Assembly (NCBI GenBank): GCA_946222725.1
Contig: CAMIHT010000069.1
Span: forward strand, 1-8,110
Source of the DNA: Actinotignum schaalii
Lineage (GTDB): Bacteria > Actinomycetota > Actinomycetes > Actinomycetales > Actinomycetaceae
DNA length: 8,110 nt
Reading direction: 5' to 3'
The notes below the pieces were generated by a model. It was given only the letters and a program-made list of their open reading frames with translations, made no database searches and was not told the origin of the DNA. This document shows positions 1 through 8,110 of the stretch, one piece after another; within the stretch, counting starts at the first letter, position 1, and every line of letters begins with the position of its first letter. A program made the position numbers and the translations under genes.

Positions 1-1323
1 CCTCAACAGGCCACGGAATCACCCACGTCGCCAGCCGCGGATCGGCCTGCGGAGCAGCGTGCTCCGCAAGCGGAAGAACATTCGGTTCAGCACACTGTTC
101 AGCCAACCGGTGAATCGCCAGCACCGCAACCGCGTGAAGATAGTCTGGAGCAGGCTCCGGTTCCGGAAGAATCAGAGCCGGATCACGCCGCGGAGCTCAC
201 AGCTAGGTGGGCGGAGGTGACGTCCTCCGGGCGTTTCGCCCAAGCTATTTTCTCAGGGCCTACTCGGGTTCTCGGATCGCGGGGAAACCAAGTGGCCCTG
301 GAATTCAGCTCGGAGAAGGTCCTTGGCGCCTTGCAGGATACACGCAATGTGGAACGCCTGAGCGCGCACCTTTCGCATTTCACCTCTATTCCCGTCACCG
401 TGCGGGTTGTTTCCGCGGCGGCAAAGCAGTCCGATGCTGCGGGGCAGCCGGGTGGGGTGACAAATACGGAGTCTCCCCAGTCCTCAGCGCTATCTCCCCA
501 GCCTCGTCCGGGTGTTTCTGATGGCGGTGGTGCCCACCCAAAAGCTAATGCCGCCACCGCGGCGGCCACTCCCGCTTCCTCGGGCTCTGGCGCTGCATCC
601 GCGCGGCCGGAAACTGCCAACAGTGCCGGTAAAGCAGTCGGGGATGATGAATGGCCCGAACCCGAAGAGCTTTCCGATCCGGATGACGCGGAATACTACC
701 CGCCCAGCCGGCAAACCGCCGCGCCCCGTTCGGCTAGTTCGGGTCCGGTCAGCTCCGGCGGGGCTAGTGCAGGCGCTAGTCGCCCCGGGGGCGATAATGC
801 TGGCGTAGCTAACTCCGGCCGGGAGATTCCGTTCTATCTCCAGAACATGCCCATGCCGCAACCCTTCGCCGGCCCGGGAGATATGTCCGGGCAGCTTCCC
901 GCACACGGGCCCGCGCAAGATTTCCATATCCCGCGCCCGCCGCAACGCACCCAGGAAATCCCCACCTATGACGCGCGGGAACACCTGCGTCAGCTCCGCC
1001 ACGGCAGTGCGGGTGATGATAGTACGTCCGCAGGTCGTACTCCCTTTGGTAGTGCACCCACCACGTCGGCTAGTGCCGCGCCCGCGACTATCAATGGCGG
1101 GGGTAGCGTGGCCGGTGCGAACGCTCTGAACAGCGTGAATGGCTCGAATGGCCAGCATAATGGCGCACCACAGCCAGGGGTGGGGTATCCTACTGAGGAG
1201 GATGATGTCTCCTTGGACGATCCCACAATCGAGCAGAGCAATGTGGTCGGGCTGCACGTTGTGGTGGAAATGCTCTCAGGAACCATTGTTGAAGAAATTG
1301 ATACCGCACAAGGAGGAATGTAG
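1..1323 (+). CDS. dnaX: DNA polymerase III subunit gamma/tau, C-terminal part (5' end outside window)
   Basis: The frame is open from the first base, so the ATPase and clamp-loader domains lie upstream and only 440 codons are visible. Codons 1-60 are a Pro/Glu/Gln-rich linker. Codons about 61-141 form a folded segment with the pattern typical of actinobacterial DnaX after its collar domain: an 'ARWAEV' helix, then '[11 protein letters not shown]', 'NQVALEFSS' and '[10 protein letters not shown]'. Codons about 142-395 are low complexity (Ala, Ser, Gly, Pro) with a Pro/Met-rich patch around '[13 protein letters not shown]'. The last ~45 residues are acidic and look conserved, with '[14 protein letters not shown]' followed by a short hydrophobic '[18 protein letters not shown]' segment. 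DnaX loads the sliding clamp and, in its tau form, ties the polymerase to the helicase at the replication fork. The TAG stop shares one base with the recR GTG, so the two genes are probably translationally coupled. Identity rests on the C-terminal segment and the recR context, because the diagnostic ATPase motifs are not in view. Confidence 0.88.
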   Translation, partial: PQQATESPTSPAADRPAEQRAPQAEEHSVQHTVQPTGESPAPQPREDSLEQAPVPEESEPDHAAELTARWAEVTSSGRFAQAIFSGPTRVLGSRGNQVALEFSSEKVLGALQDTRNVERLSAHLSHFTSIPVTVRVVSAAAKQSDAAGQPGGVTNTESPQSSALSPQPRPGVSDGGGAHPKANAATAAATPASSGSGAASARPETANSAGKAVGDDEWPEPEELSDPDDAEYYPPSRQTAAPRSASSGPVSSGGASAGASRPGGDNAGVANSGREIPFYLQNMPMPQPFAGPGDMSGQLPAHGPAQDFHIPRPPQRTQEIPTYDAREHLRQLRHGSAGDDSTSAGRTPFGSAPTTSASAAPATINGGGSVAGANALNSVNGSNGQHNGAPQPGVGYPTEEDDVSLDDPTIEQSNVVGLHVVVEMLSGTIVEEIDTAQGGM

Positions 1324-1325
1324 TG
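1310..1325 (+). promoter_or_regulatory. Ribosome binding site and overlapping start of recR
   Basis: AAGGAGG at 1310-1316 is a near-perfect Shine-Dalgarno sequence placed six bases before the GTG at 1323. It lies inside the last codons of dnaX. The sequence ATGTAGTG therefore holds the last dnaX codon, its TAG stop and the recR GTG. This fixes the recR start and suggests coupled re-initiation. Confidence 0.85.
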
Positions 1326-2156
1326 GCGGGGGTGTATGACGGCGCCGTGCAAGAGCTCATTGATGAGCTCGGGCGCCTGCCGGGCATCGGCCCGAAGAGC
1401 GCCCAACGCATCGCTTTCCACCTCCTCGAACAAGAAGAATCCGAGGTGCGGGCGCTCGCGGAGGCCATGCTCCGGGTCAAGGAACGCGTCCACTTCTGCC
1501 AGATCTGCGGCAACGTCACCGAAACCGATATCTGTTCACTGTGCTCAGATACCCGGCGTAGTGATGCCGTGATCTGCGTCGTCGAAGAAGCTAAAGACAT
1601 TATGGTCATCGAACGCACCCGCGAATACCGCGGGCGCTACCACGTTCTGGGCGGATCCATTAACCCTATCCAAGGTATCGGCCCGGAAGACCTGCGCATC
1701 CGCGAACTCCTCACCCGCCTCCAAGATGGTCGCGTCACCGAAGTTATTATCGCCACCGATCCCAATATTGAAGGCGATGCCACAGCGGCTTACCTCATTC
1801 GTCTCCTCACCCCCATCGGTATCGCGCTCTCCCGTCTCGCCTCCGGACTCCCGGTTGGCGGAGACCTCGAATACGCTGACGAAATCACACTCTCGCGTGC
1901 CTTCGAAGGCCGCACCCGCATTACCAGCGGCACAACCGCGAACACCGCGGCCACTACCGGCATAGAAACCAGCATCACCACCGCGGGTGTCACCGGCACA
2001 GAAACCGTCACCACGAGTACCACACTGGAAACCACCGGCACGGGCACCACAAACATGCCCGGCACGGGTATGACAGATACGGGACGAATGCCCTCGGTGG
2101 TTCCGGGCACCACGTCTTCCGCCCCAATCGCGGAAACGCACGGCGAGCACAACTAA
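1323..2156 (+). CDS. recR: Recombination mediator protein RecR with Thr-rich C-terminal extension
   Basis: RecR acts with RecF/RecO in the cytoplasm to load RecA on gapped single-stranded DNA. Residues 1-200 are a complete RecR. They comprise a helix-hairpin-helix (about 10-30, '[18 protein letters not shown]'), a four-cysteine zinc finger (C59, C62, C71, C74) and a Toprim domain (about 79-175) with '[12 protein letters not shown]' and '[12 protein letters not shown]'. The family-typical end is '[10 protein letters not shown]'. RecR is normally about 200 residues, so residues 201-277 are extra. About 27 of these 77 are Thr, with much Gly, Ala and Val and no cysteine or recognisable domain, so the tail is probably disordered. 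The GTG start is set by the strong ribosome binding site and by the family N-terminus ('[17 protein letters not shown]'). There is no ybaB/ebfC gene between dnaX and recR, unlike in many bacteria. Confidence 0.97.
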   Translation: MAGVYDGAVQELIDELGRLPGIGPKSAQRIAFHLLEQEESEVRALAEAMLRVKERVHFCQICGNVTETDICSLCSDTRRSDAVICVVEEAKDIMVIERTREYRGRYHVLGGSINPIQGIGPEDLRIRELLTRLQDGRVTEVIIATDPNIEGDATAAYLIRLLTPIGIALSRLASGLPVGGDLEYADEITLSRAFEGRTRITSGTTANTAATTGIETSITTAGVTGTETVTTSTTLETTGTGTTNMPGTGMTDTGRMPSVVPGTTSSAPIAETHGEHN

Positions 2157-2323
2157 GCAGCTCAGCTCCGGGATCACCGTAAAGCACAGCGTCCAGCCCG
2201 AATGCGGCGCCCCATCAGGCAGCCAAGCAGGAGAACAATCTCACCTGAAAATATCGGAAAGCCCCGCGGGTGGCTACGCGCTTCCAGTTACCATTAATAC
2301 GTCTCGGAAAAATAGGAGTTAAT
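2157..2323 (+). other. recR-lysC intergenic region
   Basis: These 167 bases lie between the recR stop and the lysC GTG. No small gene is evident. A short GC-rich imperfect hairpin at 2260-2275 (AGCC...GGCT around a CGCG core) has no T-run, so it is a poor terminator candidate. The last 40 bases become AT-richer. TACCAT at 2289-2294 fits the loose actinobacterial -10 pattern TANNNT, but no convincing -35 box is placed before it. A separate lysC promoter is plausible but not shown. No lysine riboswitch structure was recognised. Confidence 0.4.

Positions 2324-2326
<3 letters not shown>
2314..2326 (+). promoter_or_regulatory. Ribosome binding site that fixes the lysC GTG start
   Basis: AGGAG at 2314-2318 lies five bases before GTG at 2324. 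The frame is open further upstream (a possible start at 2270), but the family N-terminus 'ALIVQKFGGSSV' begins right at this GTG, giving 421 residues. An out-of-frame ATG at 2322 overlaps it (ATGTG), three bases after the Shine-Dalgarno sequence, and could only start an unrelated reading frame. Confidence 0.85.
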
Positions 2327-4640
<2,314 letters not shown>

Positions 4641-4641
<1 letters not shown>

Positions 4642-4679
4642 GGGCTAGGGGCGGCGCCGTTGCGCCCCGTACGTGCCCC
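4641..4679. terminator. Possible bidirectional terminator hairpin between asd and the DUF4032 gene
   Basis: The convergent gap contains a nested GC-rich inverted repeat. The outer arms are GGGGC (4641-4645) and GCCCC (4675-4679). The inner arms are GGGGCG (4648-4653) and CGCCCC (4663-4668), around a nine-base loop. It lies where both converging transcripts should end. Neither strand has a T-run after it, so it is at best an atypical terminator. Confidence 0.42.
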
Positions 4680-4690
4680 CGGTGCGGCGC

Positions 4691-5944
4691 TTATTCCGGC
4701 GTGGCGGTAACCGCGGGGATCTCCCCGGTTTCTCCATCCAGGAAGGTTGATTCGTCACGCCGGTGTCGCAGCACTTTCTCCACGAAAGAGGCCACGGCCT
4801 CGGCTTGCGGCACATCACGCTGCTGGTCTTCGGAAATAAACCAGCGGTGCTCGAGGATTTCGTGGAAGAGCTCGGCCGGCTCCAGCTTTGCGGTAAGTTC
4901 GGGCGGGATCGCGGCCACGGTCGGCTCATAGACATCCGCGAGCCAATCGTGGGCGATCATCATGTCGGATTTGCCGCTCTTATTGTGGAGGGCGGCGTAT
5001 TCGTCAATATCGTTGAGGATACGCCGAGCCTGGTTTTCTTCCACATCTAGGCCGGTCAGCCGCCACACCTTGCGGGAATAATACCCGGCCTCCACGATCT
5101 TCGGCTGGATGAGGAGCCGGTCTTCGTCCGGGCCGGAATCAATGGCGATCTCGTCCACGTCAAAGCCCAGGTCATTGAGGCGGCGTACCCGCTCGGTCAC
5201 CTTCCACTTTTCATCCGGGCCGATAGCCACCTGCGCGGTGATTTCTTCCCACAGTTCGAAGTAGCGATCCGAGAACGTATCGCCCACCCCGATGGTGTCA
5301 AAATCTTCGGGCAGGACACCGCCGGCCTGCAAGTCCATAAGCTCGCCGATGATATTTGTGCGGGCCACATCGATATCGTATTCGCGTTTACGCTGGGTGA
5401 TCGGGCTGTAGAGCTCCCCGGTTTCCGCGTCCACTAAATAGGCCGCGAAAGTTCCCGCATCGCGGCGGAACAGGGTATTTGAGAGTGACACATCACCCCA
5501 GAAAAACCCGAGAAGATGCAGCCGCACCAGGAGCACGGCCAGCCCGTCGATGAGCTGGGCAATGGTGGCACGCCGGTGCTGCTGCCCGAAAATAGCGCGG
5601 TAGGGGAGGGAGAAAGGAAGATGCTCGGTGATGAGGCAGGCGTTGAGGGCATTGCCTTCCGCGTCGGTGCGTTTGGAGACCACCGCGACCGGCTCCACCG
5701 AGGGCGCTCCGAGGCGCTTTAAGGTGCGCAGCAGCTCGTATTCGCGCACCGCCACCAGTTCGGAAATCTCTTTAATAGCGATGATCCGCCCGGAGAGCCG
5801 CACGAAACGCACGGTGTGGCGGGAAATACCGCGCGGGAGCGCAGCGATGAGATCACGCGGCCACTCTTCGAGCGCCACGTTCCACGGCAGATCGAGGAGA
5901 TCAGGTTCAACGCTAGCCGCCATAATGGATAGCGAGGATCGCAT
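4691..5944 (-). CDS. DUF4032 domain protein with kinase-like N-terminal half
   Basis: I recognise this as the actinobacterial DUF4032 family; its biochemical role is unknown to me. From the chosen start it has 417 residues. The N-terminal half looks like the lipopolysaccharide-kinase/aminoglycoside-phosphotransferase fold. It has a Lys in 'IIAIKEIS' (K58), a helix 'REYELLRTLKRLG' (67-79), a catalytic-loop-like 'LHLLGFFWGDVSLSNTLF' (142-159, with D151 and N156), and 'YLVDAETGE' (169-177), where D172 is the likely metal-binding Asp. The C-terminal half carries the family pattern 'LTGLDVEENQARRILND' and 'LEPAELFHEILEHRWFISE' (about 354-372). No signal peptide or membrane segment is seen, so it is probably cytoplasmic. 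A longer frame opens at 6121 but would overlap the upstream ABC gene. ATG 5944 has AAAGGA (5950-5955) five bases upstream and is preferred over ATG 5923, which has no ribosome binding site. It starts 28 bp after the ABC gene and is probably co-transcribed. Confidence 0.83.
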   Translation of the reverse strand: MRSSLSIMAASVEPDLLDLPWNVALEEWPRDLIAALPRGISRHTVRFVRLSGRIIAIKEISELVAVREYELLRTLKRLGAPSVEPVAVVSKRTDAEGNALNACLITEHLPFSLPYRAIFGQQHRRATIAQLIDGLAVLLVRLHLLGFFWGDVSLSNTLFRRDAGTFAAYLVDAETGELYSPITQRKREYDIDVARTNIIGELMDLQAGGVLPEDFDTIGVGDTFSDRYFELWEEITAQVAIGPDEKWKVTERVRRLNDLGFDVDEIAIDSGPDEDRLLIQPKIVEAGYYSRKVWRLTGLDVEENQARRILNDIDEYAALHNKSGKSDMMIAHDWLADVYEPTVAAIPPELTAKLEPAELFHEILEHRWFISEDQQRDVPQAEAVASFVEKVLRHRRDESTFLDGETGEIPAVTATPE

Positions 5945-5972
5945 GAGTGTCCTTTCCGGGAGTAGCTGCGGC

Positions 5973-6752
5973 TTAATCGTAGCCGAAAGCTCGCGAGCCC
6001 GGCGTGCCATCAACCAGCGCCCCCGCCTCCACCATTCCGGCTTCTTCCAGGAAGGCCCGCACGGGCGGGGTGAGGTCCGCCAGAATTTCCGCGGGGGTTC
6101 CCACCTGCTGGAGGGCGCCATCCACCATGATGCCTACCCGATGGGCGCAGCTGAAAGCCTCGCGTGGATCGTTCGTTACGTACACCGTGGTGATGCCGGT
6201 GCGTTCTTGAAGTACTGAAATCTGTTCGCGAATCTCATCGCGAATTTCCACATCCATATTTTTCAGCGGCTCGTCCATGAGGAAAATACGCGGCCGGCGC
6301 ACCACCGCGCGCCCCATGGAGACCCGCTGGCGTTCCGCGCGGGTGAGCTGGGCGGGTTTCGCGTCCAGAAACTCGGTGAGCTCCAAAATATCTGCTGCTT
6401 GCGCCACTCGCTCGGCAATATCATCGGGGTCCGCCCCGGCTATTTTCAGGTGGAAGCCCATATTATCCGCGACCGTCATATGCGGATACAGGGCGTAATT
6501 CTGAAATACGATCACTACGTCGCGCATGGACGGCGGCAGCGCGGTGACATCTTCACCGTCCAGCAGTACCGCTCCGTAGTCCACATCCTCCAGCCCCGCA
6601 ATCATGCGTAAAACCGTGGATTTACCGGAGCTAACCGGGCCGGTAAGCGCGAAAAATTCGCCGTCGTTGATATGGAGATTCACGTGGTCAACCGCCGGTG
6701 CAGGCGCATCGGGATAGTACAGTGTCGCGTTGACGAGTGACACAGAAGCCAT
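5973..6752 (-). CDS. Degenerate MalK/UgpC-like ABC ATPase, no permease nearby
   Basis: The protein is a single ABC nucleotide-binding domain of 259 residues. The fold is clear. Walker A is GPVSSGKST (38-46), the Q-loop is 'VFQNYALYPHMTV' (Q84), Walker B is 'IFLMDEP' (156-162, catalytic E161), and the D-loop is 'NMD' (165-167). The best match by eye is the sugar-importer ATPase group (MalK/UgpC): 'YALYPHMTVADNM', 'RQRVSMGRA' and 'GTPAEI'. It differs in three ways. The LSGGQ signature is LTRAE (136-140). The H-loop histidine is Asn (N194 in 'YVTNDPREA'). The ~110-residue C-terminal regulatory domain of MalK is absent. No permease or solute-binding protein gene is in view. ATP binding is likely, but normal transport-coupled hydrolysis is doubtful. 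The ATG has GGAGAA (6758-6763) five bases upstream. It is the first gene of the leftward pair, followed by the DUF4032 gene, which suggests a joint, possibly regulatory, role (inference). Confidence 0.88.
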   Translation of the reverse strand: MASVSLVNATLYYPDAPAPAVDHVNLHINDGEFFALTGPVSSGKSTVLRMIAGLEDVDYGAVLLDGEDVTALPPSMRDVVIVFQNYALYPHMTVADNMGFHLKIAGADPDDIAERVAQAADILELTEFLDAKPAQLTRAERQRVSMGRAVVRRPRIFLMDEPLKNMDVEIRDEIREQISVLQERTGITTVYVTNDPREAFSCAHRVGIMVDGALQQVGTPAEILADLTPPVRAFLEEAGMVEAGALVDGTPGSRAFGYD

Positions 6753-6801
6753 GGGAATTCTCCATCAGTTACAGCGGTCGGCATTGACACGCTCATCAAC
6801 T

Positions 6802-6810
6802 ATTATGCCA
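6802..6810 (-). promoter_or_regulatory. Extended -10 promoter of the ABC/DUF4032 pair
   Basis: On the minus strand TGGCATAAT is an extended -10 element (TGN followed by CATAAT, five of six matches to TATAAT). It predicts a start near 6795 and a leader of about 40 bases to the ABC ATG. The -35 region at the usual spacing is weak (TCGTAT), which fits an extended -10 promoter or one that needs an activator. Confidence 0.5.
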
Positions 6811-6819
6811 CGTCAGGAA

Positions 6820-6831
6820 CTCGAATACGAG
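6820..6831. repeat. Small inverted repeat over the -35 region of the leftward promoter
   Basis: CTCG-AATA-CGAG is a four-base-arm inverted repeat. The hexamer GAACTC also occurs twice on the + strand, at 6817-6822 and 6835-6840, 18 bases apart. Both lie about where the -35 box of the leftward promoter should be, so a regulator could bind here. The arms are short and chance is a real alternative. Confidence 0.25.
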
Positions 6832-6873
6832 GGCGAACTCCGCGTAAAAAATGCGCCGGCCGGCACACTTCGG

Positions 6874-6886
6874 TATTTTTGAGGTA
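6874..6886 (+). promoter_or_regulatory. -10 box for a probably leaderless kinase transcript
   Basis: TATTTT at 6874-6879 fits the actinobacterial -10 pattern TANNNT. It ends six bases before the ATG at 6886, so transcription should begin at or next to the A of the start codon. No usable Shine-Dalgarno sequence exists upstream: the GAGG at 6881-6884 is only one base from the ATG. No clear -35 box was found. Confidence 0.55.
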
Positions 6887-8110
6887 TGCGGGAGGAAATT
6901 GGTGGCTATCGGCTGGTGCGGCGCATCGGCTTTGGCGGCATGTCCACGGTTTACGAGGCGGTGGATGGTGCCGGCACCCGCGTAGCCCTGAAACTCCTCC
7001 ACCCGGCGGCCGTAGATGGGCCGGCCGGGCGCGAACGCCTCCGGCGCGAAGTTGCGATGTTGCAGCGGGTGCGCGGGCCCTATGTTGCCGAGGTCCTCGA
7101 TGCCGAAACGGATGAGGAGGAGGCCTTTATCGTCACCCAGCTGGTGGAAGGTCCTACTCTCGCGGAGGATGTGCGTGCGGACGGTCCTTACCCGCCGGCG
7201 GAATTAGTGACGCTTGCCCGCCAGCTCCACGCCGCGGTTACCTCCGTGCATCGCCTCGGGGTGCTGCACCGCGATCTCAAACCCTCCAATGTCATGCTCG
7301 GTGCGAACGGCCCGGTCCTCATCGATTTCGGCATCGCACAAACGGGCGGCGATAGCCGCCTCACCATGTCCGGGGCGGTCACCCACACCCCCGGCTACCT
7401 CGACCCGCGGGTGCTGCGCGGCCACGCCCCGGACGAAGCCGCTGACCTGTGGGCGCTCGCCGCGATCATCGCTTTCGCTGCCACCGGTCACGACCCGTAT
7501 CCCGGCGCGAATCCGGCGGTGATCATGCGCCGCGTCCTGGAGGGGGACGTAGACGTGACCGGCGTGCCGCCGCGTATTGCCCACGCCCTGCGCGCCGCGC
7601 TTGCCGAGCCGGTAGAGCAGCGGTGGGGGATTGACGCGGTGGTCGCGGCCCTCGCGGATCCTGCCGCGTGGGCGGACTCGCCGGTGACCGTACCTCTTCC
7701 GGTGCTTACGCCCCTTCCGGCGACGGCGGCGCTGCCGCTCACCTCCCGGGAGAGTCCAGATGATGCGGGGGATAGTGGGGAGTACGACGACGCCGCTACC
7801 GCACCTCGCCTGCTGCCCACCCAGGTGGCACCGGTCATGCCGGACGCCACTCCGGGAGCTGGCGAACCTGGCGAGGCTGGCACGGTGGAATCTGAGAGTG
7901 CCGCGCAAAGCTATCACCCGGAGCTCAGCTATGACGCCACCGATAGCGTGCCCAGCGCTTTCCCGGAGACCTGGCCCCAGCCCATTTATGCCGGATCAGC
8001 AACCGCGCCCTATCCGCAAGCTGCGCCGGGTCCCACCGCGCCGGCTGCCCTCGGCCCCGCCGCACTTTTCGCTTCCCAGCGGGAATCCGCACCCAATTGG
8101 GAATCTGTGC
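6886..8110 (+). CDS. Serine/threonine protein kinase (3' end outside window)
   Basis: This is a Hanks-type (PknB-like) kinase, open to the window edge, with 408 codons visible. The ATP-binding glycine loop is 'IGFGGMSTVYEA' (14-25). The ATP-binding Lys is K36 in 'VALKLL', with the helix-C Glu probably E55. The catalytic loop is HRDLKPSN (128-135, D130, N135) and DFG is at 147-149. The activation segment is unusual: 'THTPGYLDPR' (166-175), where the usual APE is DPR and the usual GTPGY is HTPGY. 'ADLWALAAIIAFAATG' follows, and the kinase domain ends near 265. Residues 266-408 are rich in Pro, Ala and acidic residues, a disordered juxtamembrane-type linker; any membrane segment or sensor domain would lie beyond the window. 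A TGA at 6880-6882 in the same frame forces the start to ATG 6886. It is divergent from the ABC/DUF4032 pair and shares the 133-bp control region. Confidence 0.93.
   Translation, partial: MREEIGGYRLVRRIGFGGMSTVYEAVDGAGTRVALKLLHPAAVDGPAGRERLRREVAMLQRVRGPYVAEVLDAETDEEEAFIVTQLVEGPTLAEDVRADGPYPPAELVTLARQLHAAVTSVHRLGVLHRDLKPSNVMLGANGPVLIDFGIAQTGGDSRLTMSGAVTHTPGYLDPRVLRGHAPDEAADLWALAAIIAFAATGHDPYPGANPAVIMRRVLEGDVDVTGVPPRIAHALRAALAEPVEQRWGIDAVVAALADPAAWADSPVTVPLPVLTPLPATAALPLTSRESPDDAGDSGEYDDAATAPRLLPTQVAPVMPDATPGAGEPGEAGTVESESAAQSYHPELSYDATDSVPSAFPETWPQPIYAGSATAPYPQAAPGPTAPAALGPAALFASQRESAPNWESV

Noticed and set aside
490..1257. Long minus-strand ORF opposite dnaX
   Set aside because: Shadow of the GC-rich low-complexity part of dnaX; Arg/Gly-rich with no domain pattern.
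1790..2152. Minus-strand ORF with a very Val-rich, membrane-like sequence opposite the recR tail
   Set aside because: It is the antisense of the Thr-rich tail: ACC (Thr) codons read as GGT/GTG-type codons on the other strand. It has no ribosome binding site or family pattern.
2157..2323. Lysine riboswitch or attenuator before lysC
   Set aside because: Only one weak imperfect hairpin is seen, with no riboswitch-like helices, leader peptide with Lys/Thr runs or T-run terminator.
5945..6121. N-terminal extension of the DUF4032 frame back to 6121
   Set aside because: It would overlap the ABC gene by about 150 bases, is Trp/Arg/Pro-rich unlike the family, and ATG 5944 has a good ribosome binding site.
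5628..6218. Plus-strand ORF spanning the ABC/DUF4032 junction
   Set aside because: Crosses two well-supported minus-strand genes and has no recognisable motif.
6784..6806. Perfect TTGACA at 6784-6789 followed by TATTAT at 6801-6806 on the + strand
   Set aside because: The spacer is only 11 bases, far from the usual 17, and no -10 box lies at a proper distance, so it is probably chance.
6855..6864. Palindrome GCCGGCCGGC in the divergent region
   Set aside because: Ten-base GC palindromes are common in DNA of this composition, and no second copy or promoter-specific placement supports an operator.
7204..7917. 237-residue minus-strand ORF opposite the kinase
   Set aside because: Arg/Gly/His-rich shadow of a clearly coding kinase frame.

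Overview
The window is a piece of a GC-rich (around 60% by eye) actinobacterial chromosome. The evidence is the order dnaX-recR-lysC-asd, the actinobacterial form of aspartokinase (421 residues), a DUF4032 protein, an actinobacterial-type Ser/Thr protein kinase and frequent GTG starts. The compact gene order and the style of the DnaX tail suggest the Actinomycetaceae or a related group. That placement is inference, and species cannot be read from here.

Left half (1-4641, all + strand). The window opens inside dnaX (clamp-loader gamma/tau subunit). Only its C-terminal 440 codons are present, mostly a long low-complexity linker. Its stop codon overlaps the GTG start of recR (recombination mediator). 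This RecR carries an unusual Thr-rich tail of 77 residues after a normal-length core. After 167 bp without a gene come lysC (aspartokinase) and asd (aspartate-semialdehyde dehydrogenase), joined by an ATGA overlap. These two enzymes carry out the first two steps of the aspartate pathway, which leads to lysine/diaminopimelate, threonine and methionine.

Middle (4642-6752, - strand). After a 49-bp convergent gap with a GC-rich nested hairpin come two genes that read leftwards. The promoter-proximal one (5973-6752) encodes a short MalK/UgpC-like ABC ATPase. Walker A, Q-loop and Walker B are kept, but the LSGGQ signature and the H-loop histidine are lost, and no permease is nearby. Next, 28 bp downstream, is a DUF4032 protein with a kinase-like N-terminal half. 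The two probably form one transcription unit.

Right end (6886-8110, + strand). A Ser/Thr protein kinase is divergently transcribed and runs off the window. It appears to be leaderless: a TATTTT -10 box lies six bases before its ATG. The 133-bp divergent region also holds an extended -10 promoter for the leftward pair and a small inverted repeat.

The dnaX-recR-lysC-asd part is mostly ordinary housekeeping. The points most worth following are the degenerate ABC ATPase paired with DUF4032 next to a kinase, the RecR tail, and sequence differences in the regulatory part of LysC. No tRNA, rRNA, CRISPR array, insertion sequence or phage gene was seen.
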